Of a stretch of DNA of 64,000 bases, positions 24,044-33,018 are shown in pieces. The notes beneath the pieces are model-generated. The model was not told the DNA's origin and did no database searches. It worked only from the letters and a program-made list of their open reading frames with translations. The stretch comes from Acidimangrovimonas pyrenivorans (GTDB taxonomy: Bacteria > Pseudomonadota > Alphaproteobacteria > Rhodobacterales > Rhodobacteraceae), in the NCBI RefSeq assembly GCF_042643245.1, contig NZ_JBHRSK010000004.1, positions 558,001 to 622,000 of the forward strand. Direction: 5' to 3'. The position numbers and the translations under genes are program-made. Numbering within the stretch: position 1 is the first letter of the stretch; each line of letters starts with the position of its first letter.

Positions 24044-25114
24044 ATGGAGATCCTGCTCAACCCGCATCGCGGCCGCGGCCTTCCCGAGTTGCGCGCCGGC
24101 GGATTGCCGCGCCCGGTGGACGACGCATCGGAAGTCTCGCGCCGGCTGGCGCAATGTCCGGTGGCGGCGAAAACGCCGCTGCGCGATCTGTCCGAAATGG
24201 CAGCGGAAACCGGCATCGCCAAGCTGTGGCTGAAGGACGAGAGCGGCCGCATGGGGCTGGGCAGCTTCAAGGCGCTCGGCGCCGCCCATGCCATCGCCCG
24301 GGAGGCGGAGCTGAGTGGCGCCGAGGATCTGCGCACGGCTCTCGCGGGACGTTCATTTGTCACCGCAAGCGCCGGGAATCACGGCCTTTCTGTCGCCGCC
24401 GGGGCGCATGTCTTTGGCGCCCGTGCGGTCATTTATCTGGCCGAGACGGTGCCCGAGGCCTTCGCCGACCGGCTGCGCGCCAAGGGCGCCGAGGTCCGCC
24501 GCGACGGCGCGGTTTACGAGGACAGCATGGCCGCCGCCGCCCGCGCCGCCGAGACCGAGGGGATGACCTTGCTCTCCGACAGTTCCTGGCCCGGCTACTG
24601 GGAGCTGCCGCTGCGGGTGATTGAGGGCTACCTGCAACTTGCCGCCGAGGCGGCCGAGGAGCTGCCGGAGCCGCCGACCCATGTCCTGCTGCAGGCCGGC
24701 GTCGGCGGTCTGGCCGCCGCAGTTGCCGCCTTCGCCCGTGCCCGCTGGGGCGCGGCGCCGAAAATCGTCGTCGTGGAGCCGGCTTACGCGCCGGCATTGA
24801 TCGAAAGCATCCGCGCCGGGAAGATCGTGACCAGCGCCGGCCCGGTGTCGACCATGGGCCGGCTCGACTGCAAGGACCCGTCGCTGCTGGCGCTGGCCGG
24901 CCTGGCCGAGGATGCCGACGTCTTCGCCACGATCGGCGAGGAGGAGGCGCAGGCGGCGGTCGAGAAGCTGGCGACGCTGGGCCTGGCCACCACGCCCTCG
25001 GGCGCCGCCGGCCTGGCCGGGCTGCTGGCCGCCGGGCCGCGACACGCGGCGCTGGGGCTGGGGCCGGACTCGCGCGTCCTCGCCATCCTGTCGGAAGGAG
25101 CCGAGGCCCCATGA
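24044..25114 (+). CDS. PLP ammonia-lyase, diaminopropionate ammonia-lyase-like
   Basis: A 356-aa fold-type II PLP enzyme. The Schiff-base lysine lies in GSFKALGAA (K76), the substrate loop is TASAGNHG, and the phosphate-binding loop is QAGVGGLAAAV. The early KDES and overall order fit diaminopropionate ammonia-lyase (YgeX), which yields pyruvate plus ammonia, and also EutB-like threonine dehydratases. It is shorter than YgeX (about 400 aa). GGAGGAAAG precedes the start and its end overlaps the M24 gene by ATGA. Confidence 0.78.
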   Translation: MEILLNPHRGRGLPELRAGGLPRPVDDASEVSRRLAQCPVAAKTPLRDLSEMAAETGIAKLWLKDESGRMGLGSFKALGAAHAIAREAELSGAEDLRTALAGRSFVTASAGNHGLSVAAGAHVFGARAVIYLAETVPEAFADRLRAKGAEVRRDGAVYEDSMAAAARAAETEGMTLLSDSSWPGYWELPLRVIEGYLQLAAEAAEELPEPPTHVLLQAGVGGLAAAVAAFARARWGAAPKIVVVEPAYAPALIESIRAGKIVTSAGPVSTMGRLDCKDPSLLALAGLAEDADVFATIGEEEAQAAVEKLATLGLATTPSGAAGLAGLLAAGPRHAALGLGPDSRVLAILSEGAEAP

Positions 25115-26262
25115 GCGGCTTTCCGGAATCGGAATATCGGCGCCGGTGCAAGACGTTGCAGGGCGGCATGAAAGCGTCCGGCCTGGACGCGCTGCTGGTC
25201 ACGACCGAGGCCGACCTGCGCTATCTCACCGGTTTCCTGACCCGGTTCTGGGAAAGCCCGACCCGGCCCTGGTTCGCCGTCCTGCCCGCCAAGGGTGCCC
25301 CGATCGCGGTGATCCCCGGCATCGGCGCCGAGCTGATGGCGACGACCTGGATCGCCGATATCCGGACCTGGCCCGCGCCGCGGCCCGGGGATGACGGCGT
25401 CGGCCTGCTGGCCGAGGTGCTGGCCGGGCTGGTCCCCGCAAGCGGCGCCGTCGGTCTGCCGATGGGGCCCGCCAGCCAGCTGCGGATGCCGCTGGCGGAT
25501 TTCAAAACCCTGCGCCACCGGCTCGCGCCGCGCCGCTTCGCGGATGCCGCCGGGCTGATCGCCGATACCCGCGCCATCAAGTCCGAACCCGAGATCGCGC
25601 GCATCCGCGAAATCTGCGCCATCGCCGGCCGCGCCTTCGACCGGGTGCCCGGTTTCGCCACCACGGGCACGCCGCTGTCCCGCATCTTCCGCGAGTTCCA
25701 GATCGCCCTGCTCGACGAGGGCGCCGACTGGGTGCCCTATGTCGCCGGCGGCGCCGGGCCGGGCGGCTATGGCGACGTCATCTCTCCGGCCAGCGACCGG
25801 CCGCTGGCGGCGGGCGACGTGCTGATGCTGGATACCGGGGCCGTGAAGGCGGGCTATTTCTGCGATTACGACCGCAACTGGAGCGTCGGCAAGCCCGCCG
25901 CTGAGACCGCCGCCGCCCAGGCCCTGCTGCACGCGGCGACCGAGGCCGGTCTGGCCGCCGCCCGCCCCGGCGCCACGGCCGCCGATGTCTTCCACGCGAT
26001 GCAACGGGTCATCGCCCGGGCCGGGGAGGCCGGGGCCGGCGGCCGGCTCGGCCACGGGGTGGGGATGCAGCTGACCGAGGGCCTGTCGCTGACCGCCGAG
26101 GACCGCACCGAGCTGCGTCCCGGCATGGTGATCACCCTCGAACCCGGTATCCAGATCGGCCCCGGCCGGATGCTGGTGCACGAGGAAGACATCGTCATCC
26201 GCGACGGCGCGGCCGAATTGCTGACGCCGCGCGCGCCCGCCACCTTGCCCATCCTGAGCTAG
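25111..26262 (+). CDS. M24 family metallohydrolase (Xaa-Pro peptidase/ectoine hydrolase-like)
   Basis: A 383-aa pita-bread hydrolase: creatinase-like N-domain (about residues 1-150) and the catalytic domain with all five metal ligands visible: Asp in MLDTGAV, Asp in CDYDRNW, His in GRLGHGVGMQ, Glu in TLEPGI and Glu in VHEEDIVI. Family members cleave Xaa-Pro bonds, creatine or ectoine. The neighbours, a PLP lyase and a racemase-like gene, resemble ectoine-degradation loci (DoeA with EutA/EutB), but other genes of that pathway are absent, so the substrate is open. Confidence 0.8.
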   Translation: MSGFPESEYRRRCKTLQGGMKASGLDALLVTTEADLRYLTGFLTRFWESPTRPWFAVLPAKGAPIAVIPGIGAELMATTWIADIRTWPAPRPGDDGVGLLAEVLAGLVPASGAVGLPMGPASQLRMPLADFKTLRHRLAPRRFADAAGLIADTRAIKSEPEIARIREICAIAGRAFDRVPGFATTGTPLSRIFREFQIALLDEGADWVPYVAGGAGPGGYGDVISPASDRPLAAGDVLMLDTGAVKAGYFCDYDRNWSVGKPAAETAAAQALLHAATEAGLAAARPGATAADVFHAMQRVIARAGEAGAGGRLGHGVGMQLTEGLSLTAEDRTELRPGMVITLEPGIQIGPGRMLVHEEDIVIRDGAAELLTPRAPATLPILS

Positions 26263-26264
26263 CC

Positions 26265-27071
26265 ATGCCCCTGCCCTATACCCTCACCGCCCCGATCGGC
26301 AGCCGCGCCCGGCTCGGCCTGATCGTGCTGCAATCGGACGAGACCATCGAACCCGACCTGCAGCTGCTGTTCCCCGAGCGCGACATCGCGCTTTACACCG
26401 GCCGGGTGCCCTCGGGCGCCGATGTCACGCCCGAGACCCTGGCGGCGATGGCAGAGGCCCTGCCCGCCGCCGCCCGCTTGCTGCCGCCCTCGATCTCCTT
26501 CGACGCCGTCGGCTATGCCTGCACCTCGGGCGCGACGGTGATCGGGCCGGAACGGGTGGCCGCGCTGATCTCGGGCGCCGCCAACGCGCCGCGCGTCACC
26601 AACCCGCTGACCGCCGCCATCGCCGCGATGCGGGCGCTGGAAGTGGGCCGGATCGGCTTCATCTCGCCCTATATCGAGGAGGTCTCGGCAGCGATGCGGG
26701 CCCGGTTCGAGGCTGCCGGGATCATGATCGCCGCCTTCGACGGCTACGGCATCGCGACCGAGGCGGTAGTGGCGCGGATCGACCCCGAGTCGACGAAGGC
26801 GGCGGCGCTGGACATGGGCCGGCGGCCCGAGATCGAGGCGCTGTTCCTGTCCTGCACCAACCTGCGTACGCTCGAGATCATCGACGCGGTCGAGGCCGAA
26901 CTCGGCAAGCCGGTGGTCAGTTCGAACCTGGCCCTGGCCTGGCACATGGCGCAACTGGCCGGGCTTGGGGCCCGGCCGGGCCTGCCCGGGCGGCTGATGC
27001 GGCTGGCGGCGGAAGAGAGCCGCGCGCCGATCCGGCTGCCGCCGGGCTCGCCGCCGATCGCGGCCCCCTGA
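26265..27071 (+). CDS. Asp/Glu racemase superfamily protein (maleate isomerase/EutA-like)
   Basis: A 268-aa two-domain protein with the paired cysteines of the family, C86 in GYACTSGATVIG and C197 in LFLSCTNLRT, and the inter-domain NPLTAAIAAM segment. This pattern fits maleate cis-trans isomerases and arylmalonate decarboxylase-like EutA rather than true racemases. It starts 2 bp after the M24 stop and ends the cluster. Production of fumarate-type acids would fit the dicarboxylate genes nearby, but that is inference. Confidence 0.78.
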   Translation: MPLPYTLTAPIGSRARLGLIVLQSDETIEPDLQLLFPERDIALYTGRVPSGADVTPETLAAMAEALPAAARLLPPSISFDAVGYACTSGATVIGPERVAALISGAANAPRVTNPLTAAIAAMRALEVGRIGFISPYIEEVSAAMRARFEAAGIMIAAFDGYGIATEAVVARIDPESTKAAALDMGRRPEIEALFLSCTNLRTLEIIDAVEAELGKPVVSSNLALAWHMAQLAGLGARPGLPGRLMRLAAEESRAPIRLPPGSPPIAAP

Positions 27072-27170
27072 GCCCGGAAAAGCGCCGCTTTTACGGGCTT
27101 GTGCATTGCACCCGCCGGCCCGGCTGATACCTTGCGCACGCCTTGCGATCACGGGTGAGGGAGAGAAAGC

Positions 27171-27689
27171 ATGGTCAATCGCCGTTTCCGCAACCGTCCC
27201 GGCGGCCGCCGGGCACTGCGCGCCGGCCTGCTGGCGCTTGGCGTTGCCGCCCTGCCCGCGGCGGCCCTGGCCGCCGACAGCTGCGCCGTTCCGGGCAACC
27301 TGGCCCAGTTCCGCGCCCAGATGCTGGCCGGGATCAACAAGAAGCGCGCCGAGAAAGGCGTGGCGCCGCTGACGGTCGACAAGCGGCTGCAGGACGCGGC
27401 CCAGAGCCAGGCCTGCGACGACGCGGTCAAGGGGATCTATTCGCATATCGGCCTCGACGGCTCCAAGCTGCCCACCCGGCTCAAGCGCCGCGGCTACCCG
27501 GCCGCCGGGGCGCTGGAAAACACCGGCATGGGCAATGACGACGCCGCCCGCATCGTCGCCTTCTGGATGACCTCGCCCTTCCATCGCGGCAACATGCTGA
27601 ACCCGAAGGTGAGCCAGGCCGGCATCGGCCGCGCCCGCGGCAGCAATGGCAACGATTTCTGGGTGGTGGATTTCGGCCGCGGCAAATAG
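27171..27689 (+). CDS. Secreted CAP (SCP/PR1-like) domain protein
   Basis: A 172-aa protein with a twin-Arg-containing basic start and a signal peptide (about residues 1-36, ending ALAA), then a CAP domain: FRAQMLAGINKKRAEKGV, a His in IYSHIGLDG, and FWMTSPFHRGNMLNPKVSQAGIG. CAP proteins are extracytoplasmic with varied roles; two cysteines (about 39 and 84) could form a disulfide. It converges with the downstream kinase gene across a hairpin repeat. Confidence 0.83.
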   Translation: MVNRRFRNRPGGRRALRAGLLALGVAALPAAALAADSCAVPGNLAQFRAQMLAGINKKRAEKGVAPLTVDKRLQDAAQSQACDDAVKGIYSHIGLDGSKLPTRLKRRGYPAAGALENTGMGNDDAARIVAFWMTSPFHRGNMLNPKVSQAGIGRARGSNGNDFWVVDFGRGK

Positions 27690-27718
27690 CCGGCGCGCGG
27701 CCTGGCCGGCGTCGCGGC

Positions 27719-27790
27719 GGGGGGCTGTCTGCCCCCCTGCCCCCCCCGAGGATATTTACGAGCAGAAAGTGCGGCGCTGGTTTTCTGCTC
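27719..27790. repeat. Intergenic hairpin repeat, copy 2 (bidirectional terminator)
   Basis: GGGGGGC and GCCCCCC pair around the loop TGTCT (27719-27737), then comes the conserved 25-nt tail (27747-27771), which differs from copy 1 (2801-2825) at one position. The tail end GAGCAGAAA (27760-27768) pairs perfectly with TTTCTGCTC (27782-27790), giving a second 9-bp stem with flanking T and A runs. It lies between convergent genes and probably terminates both. Confidence 0.72.
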
Positions 27791-27814
27791 GAGCCTCGCC
27801 GCGCCCGGCAGACC

Positions 27815-29140
27815 CTAACGTGCCAGCAGCAACTCGGCCTTCAACCCGCCCAGGCTTTCGCTTTGGCCCAGGTTGAGGCTGCCGCCATGGATGCGGGCGG
27901 TGTCGGCGGCGATGGCGAGGCCGAGGCCGACGCCGCCGCCGCCGTCCTGGTTGCGGGCCGCGTCGAGCCGGGTGAAGGGGCGCAGCGCCTCCTCGCGGCG
28001 TTCCGGCGGAATGCCGGGGCCGTCATCCTCGACCACGATCCGCACCATCCGCTCGGTCACCACCAGCCGGACCTCGACCCTGCTGCCATGGCGCGCGGCA
28101 TTGCCGACGAGGTTTTCGAGCGCCCGGGCGGCGGCGCGCGGCCGCAGCATCGCCGTCGCCCCTTCGGGGGCCTCGACCGAGACCAGCGCCACCTCGTGGC
28201 CGGCCCGGCGCGCGTTCTCGACCGTCTGGCTCACCAGCGCGACAGGATCGGTTTCCTCCGGCGCCTCGGTCGCCTCGTCGCGGGCGAAGGCGAGGAAACC
28301 GTCCAGCAACCGCTCCATGTCGTCGACATCGCGCAGCATCGGCCCCGCCGCCTCCTGGTCGTCGAGCATCGACAGGTCGAGCTTGAGCCGGGTCAACGGT
28401 GTGCGCAGATCGTGGCTGACCCCCGACAGCATCAGCGTCCGCTGCTCGATCTGGCGCTCGATCCGTGCCCGCATGTCGACGAAAGCGCGCCCCGCCGCCC
28501 GCACCTCGTTGGCGCCGCGCGGCCGATAGGGCACCGAGCGGCCCTTGCCGAACTCCTCGGCCGCCGAGGCCAGCTTGGTGATCGGCCGCAACTGCCGGCG
28601 CAGGAAGAAATAGGCGATGACCGTCATCAGCACCGAGGTCAGGATCATCAGCACCAACAGCTGATGCGGGTTCGAGGCGGTGACGCGGTCGCGGATGAAG
28701 GTGACCCGCATCGGCCCGTAGCGCGTGCCCAGCAGCACCGTGACCAGGCCCCGGTCGCTGGTCAGGTCGACGCCGCGGACATCGCCGAAGCGCTTGTGCA
28801 GGGTGCGAACGACCTGGCGCCCCGACAGGTCGTAGAACCAGCGATGCTCTCCGACCGGGCCGTCGGCGGGCAGCACCACGGTCATCTCGAGCGGGCCCTG
28901 CAGCGCCGACAGCTTCTCGCGCGCGGCGGCCAGGCTGCCGGCGGCGTTCACCTGGCGCAGCAGATAGGACATCTCGATGACGATATTATTGGTCATCTGC
29001 CGGGTGACGCCCTCGAAATGGCGCTGGATGAAGACGACGGAAACGACCAGCTGGATCGTGACGATCGGCACGATCAGGATCAGGGCGGCGCGGCCGTAGA
29101 GGCTGCGCGGCGGAAGACGTCGGGGCCAGCGCGGTTTCAT
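27815..29140 (-). CDS. EnvZ-like HAMP-domain sensor histidine kinase
   Basis: A 441-aa inner-membrane kinase: membrane segments near residues 18-38 and 162-182 around a periplasmic domain, HAMP to about 235, H-box LSGVSHDLRTPLTRLKLDLS, N-box LENLVGNAARHG, G1 EDDGPGIPPE and G2 GGVGLGLAIA. It fits EnvZ-type osmolarity-family kinases. I start at 29140, which gives the usual short basic N-terminus; an ATG at 29161 adds seven residues. No response regulator lies next to it, so its partner is elsewhere. Confidence 0.83.
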   Translation of the reverse strand: MKPRWPRRLPPRSLYGRAALILIVPIVTIQLVVSVVFIQRHFEGVTRQMTNNIVIEMSYLLRQVNAAGSLAAAREKLSALQGPLEMTVVLPADGPVGEHRWFYDLSGRQVVRTLHKRFGDVRGVDLTSDRGLVTVLLGTRYGPMRVTFIRDRVTASNPHQLLVLMILTSVLMTVIAYFFLRRQLRPITKLASAAEEFGKGRSVPYRPRGANEVRAAGRAFVDMRARIERQIEQRTLMLSGVSHDLRTPLTRLKLDLSMLDDQEAAGPMLRDVDDMERLLDGFLAFARDEATEAPEETDPVALVSQTVENARRAGHEVALVSVEAPEGATAMLRPRAAARALENLVGNAARHGSRVEVRLVVTERMVRIVVEDDGPGIPPERREEALRPFTRLDAARNQDGGGGVGLGLAIAADTARIHGGSLNLGQSESLGGLKAELLLAR

Positions 29141-29277
29141 GGCGGCGAGCCTATGCGGCATCCGGGCCGGGGGGAACCGGTTTCCGCATCCAGGCCGGTT
29201 GCACCGGCGCCGGAAATGCCGCAGCGTTCGGGCGAGAGCCGCGGGCCCCTGCCCGCCCGATGCAGGAGCCCGCCGCG

Positions 29278-30219
29278 ATGAGCGCCCCCGATCCCGTCAA
29301 CGATCCCGCCACCGATCCTCTGGCCTTCGATCCGCCCTGCGGCATCGCCGAAGAGATCGCCCCCGGCCTGCGCCGCCTGCTGGCGCCCAACCCTTCGCCG
29401 ATGACCTTCCGCGGCACCAACACCTACCTGCTGGGCCACGGCGCGGTGGCGGTGATCGACCCGGGTCCGGCGCTCCCGGCCCATAGGGACGCGATCCTCG
29501 CCGCCCTCGGTCCGGGAGAGCGCGTCAGCCACATCCTCGTCACCCATTCCCATCTCGATCACTCGCCGCTGGCCCGGCCGCTGGCCGCTGCGACCGGCGC
29601 CCCGGTGCTGGCCTACGGGCCCAGCGATGCCGGCCGCAGCGATGTCATGGCCCGGCTGGCGGCGGCCGGCGATCTCGGCGGCGGCGAAGGCGTGGACACC
29701 GCGTTCCGGCCCGACGCATTGCTCGCCGACGGCGCCCGGGTGGCGGGCGACGGCTGGGAGCTCGAGGCGCTGTGGACCCCGGGCCATTTCGGCAACCATC
29801 TGTGCTTCGCCTGGGGCGACGCGGTCTTCACCGGCGACCTGGTGATGGGCTGGGCGACCTCGCTGGTCTCGCCGCCCGACGGCGATCTCGGCGCCTTCAT
29901 GGCCTCGCTCGACCGGCTGGCCGCGCGCGGCGCCTCGGTGCTCTATCCCGGCCACGGCGCGCCGGTGACGCAGCCGGCGGCCCGGATCGCCGAGCTCATC
30001 GCCCATCGCCGCGGGCGCGAGGCGCAAATCCTCGCCGCGCTCGCCGACGGCCCGGCGGCGACCGCCGACCTGACGCGACGAATCTATACCGAGGTGCCGG
30101 CCGCCCTACTGCCCGCGGCCGAGCGCAATGTTTTTGCGCATCTCATTGATCTGACGGAAAGAAATGTCGTCTCCCCCGAGGGCAGACTGAGCGTTTCCGC
30201 TGTTTTCCGACGGCTGTGA
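29278..30219 (+). CDS. MBL-fold metallo-hydrolase with C-terminal winged helix
   Basis: A 313-aa protein with the metallo-beta-lactamase fold: GTNTYLLG, the zinc motif THSHLDHS (about residues 86-93), WTPGHFGNHLCF, FTGDLVMG and LYPGHGAPV. The last about 70 residues form a small helical domain like the LACTB2/BLACT winged helix, a family with RNase or thioesterase-like members. The start at 29278 has AGGAG about 9 nt upstream; an earlier ATG at 29260 adds six residues. Confidence 0.85.
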   Translation: MSAPDPVNDPATDPLAFDPPCGIAEEIAPGLRRLLAPNPSPMTFRGTNTYLLGHGAVAVIDPGPALPAHRDAILAALGPGERVSHILVTHSHLDHSPLARPLAAATGAPVLAYGPSDAGRSDVMARLAAAGDLGGGEGVDTAFRPDALLADGARVAGDGWELEALWTPGHFGNHLCFAWGDAVFTGDLVMGWATSLVSPPDGDLGAFMASLDRLAARGASVLYPGHGAPVTQPAARIAELIAHRRGREAQILAALADGPAATADLTRRIYTEVPAALLPAAERNVFAHLIDLTERNVVSPEGRLSVSAVFRRL

Positions 30220-30260
30220 GGGGGGCGGCGGAAAGAATGCGAATTTTGTGACAAAACCCT

Positions 30261-30289
30261 CTGGACGCCCCCGATTCAGCCCGCTATAT
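30261..30289 (+). promoter_or_regulatory. Promoter of tRNA-Asn
   Basis: CTGGAC (30261-30266), 17 bp, and CTATAT (30284-30289) form a good alphaproteobacterial housekeeping promoter. The expected start near 30296 is just upstream of the mature tRNA at 30302. Confidence 0.65.
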
Positions 30290-30301
30290 ACCGCCCCGTG
30301 T

Positions 30302-30376
30302 TCCGGCGTAGCTCAGCGGTAGAGCAGTTGACTGTTAATCAATTGGTCGTAGGTTCGATCCCTACCGCCGGAGCCA
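30302..30376 (+). tRNA. tRNA-Asn (anticodon GTT)
   Basis: A complete 75-nt cloverleaf: acceptor TCCGGCG/CGCCGGA, D arm GCTC/GAGC, anticodon stem GTTGA/TCAAT with loop CTGTTAA (anticodon GTT), T stem GTAGG/CCTAC, discriminator G, encoded CCA. The region immediately downstream is accessory in character, and tRNA genes are common integration sites. I did not find a second copy of the 3' end that would mark the far end of an island. Confidence 0.97.
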
Positions 30377-30534
30377 AAATCCCCTAGAGTTCATGGCAAG
30401 AGCCCGCCTTCGCTTGCAGGTTTGGCGAAGCGGTGGTGGTGCGGCTTTCCGTTTTGACAGCCGCTCGGGGTTCTCATCTCGACCTGTCTCCGCGTAATCT
30501 GCCCCAAGTGCCTGTGCATTGCGGGGGGACGGTC

Positions 30535-31641
30535 ATGGCAACCATGCAGGATGCGATCATCTTCGGGTTCGACTCGGCCTGGACCGACAATCCAAGAGCG
30601 CCGGGAGCGATCTGCGCCATCCGCTTCGATACGGCGGGGCAATCGACGCTCCTGGAACCACGGCTCGTCTCTTTTTCAGACGCCCTCGCTTTCATCGAAG
30701 CCGAACGGCAGGGCTACGCATTCAGCCTCGTTGCGCTCGATCAACCCACCATCGTTCCGAACGCCCGAGGCAGTCGTCCTGTCGACAAGGTTGCCGCCTC
30801 CCTGATCTCCTACATCGGCGGCGGCGTGCAGCCGGCCAATCGGGGAAAGGCCACGATGTTCGGGGAAGACGCTCCGGTCTGGAAATTCCTGTCCGCACTG
30901 GCGGCCCGGCAAGATCCGCGCGTGGCGCAGACCGAGGAGGCGGGGCACTTTCTGATCGAGGTCTTTCCTGCGCTTGCCCTCCCTGCGCTCGGGCCCAGTT
31001 TCGCTCGCAGGCTCGGCGCGCCGAAATACAACCCGGCCAATCGCGGGAAGTTTCGCCTGGAGGACTGGAGGGCGGTCTCCAGCGCCGTCGCCAAGACAGC
31101 GTCGTCTCTCGACCTCGCCGGTCTCGCGCAGTGGGCCGATCAGATGCAGGCGCTTGAGAAGCCCGGGAAGGCGGATCAGGACAGGCTGGATGCCGCAATA
31201 TGCGCGCTGATCGGCCTGCTCTGGCGGGAAGCGGGCCAGCCCTCCGCGATGCTCGGAGATCTCGAAACCGGCTACATGATCACCCCCCTCTCCGGCGCCA
31301 CGCGGCACCGCCTTGAGCAGGCCGCCTTGGACAAGCAGGTTGATTTCCTAGCGCCGCTGCAACAGAAAACTCTCGGAAACTGGCGGCGTACTAGAGCACC
31401 TTACCGGCCCGCTCCCCTCTACAAGGACTATTCTCGCCGCCGTTCGCCAGACGCGGGCATCTCTGCCACGTGCATGAACGCTGGGATGGCCGAGAACAAC
31501 GGACAGCGGTGGGGCAAGCCTGTTTGCCCTGCTGAAAGGTCGGGGCGCCCGGTCATGATGAGGTCTGAACGCGCCTCGGTCCCGCCTACATTTCGGCGTT
31601 GCCGCGAGTGCAACCCACCCCCAGAGGCAGGAAATACTTGA
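30535..31641 (+). CDS. DUF429 domain protein with unusual C-terminal tail
   Basis: A 368-aa protein. The first about 285 residues fit DUF429, a predicted RNase H-fold nuclease family: FGFDSAWTDN near the start, LVALDQPTIVPN, FLIEVFPALALPAL, LDAAICALIGLLW and MITPLSGATRHRL. After the segment encoded by the 39-bp repeat (31288-31326), the remaining about 100 residues are Arg/Pro-rich and unlike the family, so the native 3' end was probably replaced by recombination. GGGGGGA precedes the ATG. Directly downstream of tRNA-Asn. Confidence 0.72.
   Translation: MATMQDAIIFGFDSAWTDNPRAPGAICAIRFDTAGQSTLLEPRLVSFSDALAFIEAERQGYAFSLVALDQPTIVPNARGSRPVDKVAASLISYIGGGVQPANRGKATMFGEDAPVWKFLSALAARQDPRVAQTEEAGHFLIEVFPALALPALGPSFARRLGAPKYNPANRGKFRLEDWRAVSSAVAKTASSLDLAGLAQWADQMQALEKPGKADQDRLDAAICALIGLLWREAGQPSAMLGDLETGYMITPLSGATRHRLEQAALDKQVDFLAPLQQKTLGNWRRTRAPYRPAPLYKDYSRRRSPDAGISATCMNAGMAENNGQRWGKPVCPAERSGRPVMMRSERASVPPTFRRCRECNPPPEAGNT
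31288..31326. repeat. 39-bp direct repeat, copy 1
   Basis: Identical over 39 bp to 33028-33066, an offset of 1740 bp, with weaker similarity continuing for about 25 bp. It lies within the DUF429 gene and encodes LSGATRHRLEQAA. The two copies flank an AT-rich membrane-protein gene, which suggests homologous recombination or insertion. Confidence 0.9.
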
Positions 31642-31713
31642 TTGGCGGACGATATCAGGTCATCTTGGTAGGATTGTTTTGCCAAGATCCTAACATCACC
31701 GGAGGAATGTCTG

Positions 31714-32871
31714 GTGTATTTTTTAAGACTGTCATACATCTCCCTATTCTCATTCTTTATTTTTCTGTCCTGCGCTTCCAATCCCTATTATAATTGGGAC
31801 ATCATAGGATATACCGCTGCCGCATACAGCTACGAAGGCGTCACCGGCCCGCAGATGAGCCGCGAGGCATTCCTCGATCTTCGCGGCACCGTACCAAAGA
31901 CCAGAATGGCTGAACTGACGACCGGTTCTTCATATCGGGAGATCGTCGCCCAGGAGCCAGGAGCCCTTGAGCAACAACTGCCTTTCTACTCGATCAGGGT
32001 GGTGTATGTCGGCCTTACCTGGGGGCTCGGAAATATCGTTGGATCATTTTCGCGCGCGACAATACTTGTTTCTGCAGCCGCCGCGGCGTCGATTGTGTTC
32101 ATGTTTGGGCTCCATTTCTTGCGCTACCAAAGCAAACTGGTTTTCGTTCTGGCCCCTCCGTTAATCGCCTTCACCGGCGCACGCTCTCTTGGAACACTCA
32201 GCACTGCTGACGGCGTCGCCGCGCTCGGTGCGATTGGCCTTTTGCTTGCGGTTATGAACAAGCGTTGGTGGACTTCGTTTGTCCTCCTGGCGGCCATGCC
32301 TTTTTTCAGAACCGACTTCCTGTTGCTTTCGATTGTTTGTGGCGCATATATCCTTCTCAAGGAGAAGAAAGTGCAAGTTCTAGCCCCGGTCTTGTTGTCT
32401 ATTATTTCCTACTTTGCCATCAATTTCTACTTCCACAACTATGGCTATCTTACAGTCTTCAATTTCACCCTCATCTCATCTGCCAACCCCTACCCGGCCT
32501 CAATGCCGATATCCACGGATTGGATTGATTACCTAAAAGCATATTACCATGGTAGCGGACGCCTTGTTTTTTCAACAGGGTTCTATCTTCTGGCTTTTTC
32601 CGGAGCCCTTGTGGCGATTTTGAATTATTCAACCTATCGCAGTCGGGAAGCCGAATCCTTGCCTGAGGCTACCATGCAGATCGGGCGCGGCGGCCTTTCT
32701 GATATGTATCTGATTTCATCGCTTTTTGTCTTTTTCCATTTTTTGCTGTTTCCGGCCGCGGCCTGGCGGAATTACTTTGTTGCCGTTTGGGTGGCGCTGG
32801 CTGTCGTGTTGAAAATCCTCGACATCAGCTTGGGAGGAAGAAGGCTGATTGCCCGCCCGGTATCCCGTTGA
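31714..32871 (+). CDS. Polytopic membrane protein, possible GT-C glycosyltransferase-like
   Basis: A 385-aa hydrophobic protein with about nine membrane segments. The early NWDIIGYTAAAYSYEG, an acidic motif after the first helix, is reminiscent of GT-C fold glycosyltransferases, but I do not recognise the family. The start is GTG at 31714, with GGAGG 8 nt upstream; an ATG seven bases earlier opens a different short frame. Base composition is clearly AT-richer than the surrounding genes, and it lies between the 39-bp repeats, so recent acquisition is likely. Confidence 0.65.
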   Translation: MYFLRLSYISLFSFFIFLSCASNPYYNWDIIGYTAAAYSYEGVTGPQMSREAFLDLRGTVPKTRMAELTTGSSYREIVAQEPGALEQQLPFYSIRVVYVGLTWGLGNIVGSFSRATILVSAAAAASIVFMFGLHFLRYQSKLVFVLAPPLIAFTGARSLGTLSTADGVAALGAIGLLLAVMNKRWWTSFVLLAAMPFFRTDFLLLSIVCGAYILLKEKKVQVLAPVLLSIISYFAINFYFHNYGYLTVFNFTLISSANPYPASMPISTDWIDYLKAYYHGSGRLVFSTGFYLLAFSGALVAILNYSTYRSREAESLPEATMQIGRGGLSDMYLISSLFVFFHFLLFPAAAWRNYFVAVWVALAVVLKILDISLGGRRLIARPVSR

Positions 32872-33018
32872 ACAGATGCCGGAAGAACGAGCCTTCAGCC
32901 ACCAAGCAGGCCACTGGACTTCTCCGGCTCTGGTGGACAGCGAACCCCGCCACCGGGGAGACCTGACACGGCAGCGATACGCAGCGAGGCGTTCAAACGC
33001 GATCTGCTTCGTGACTTG

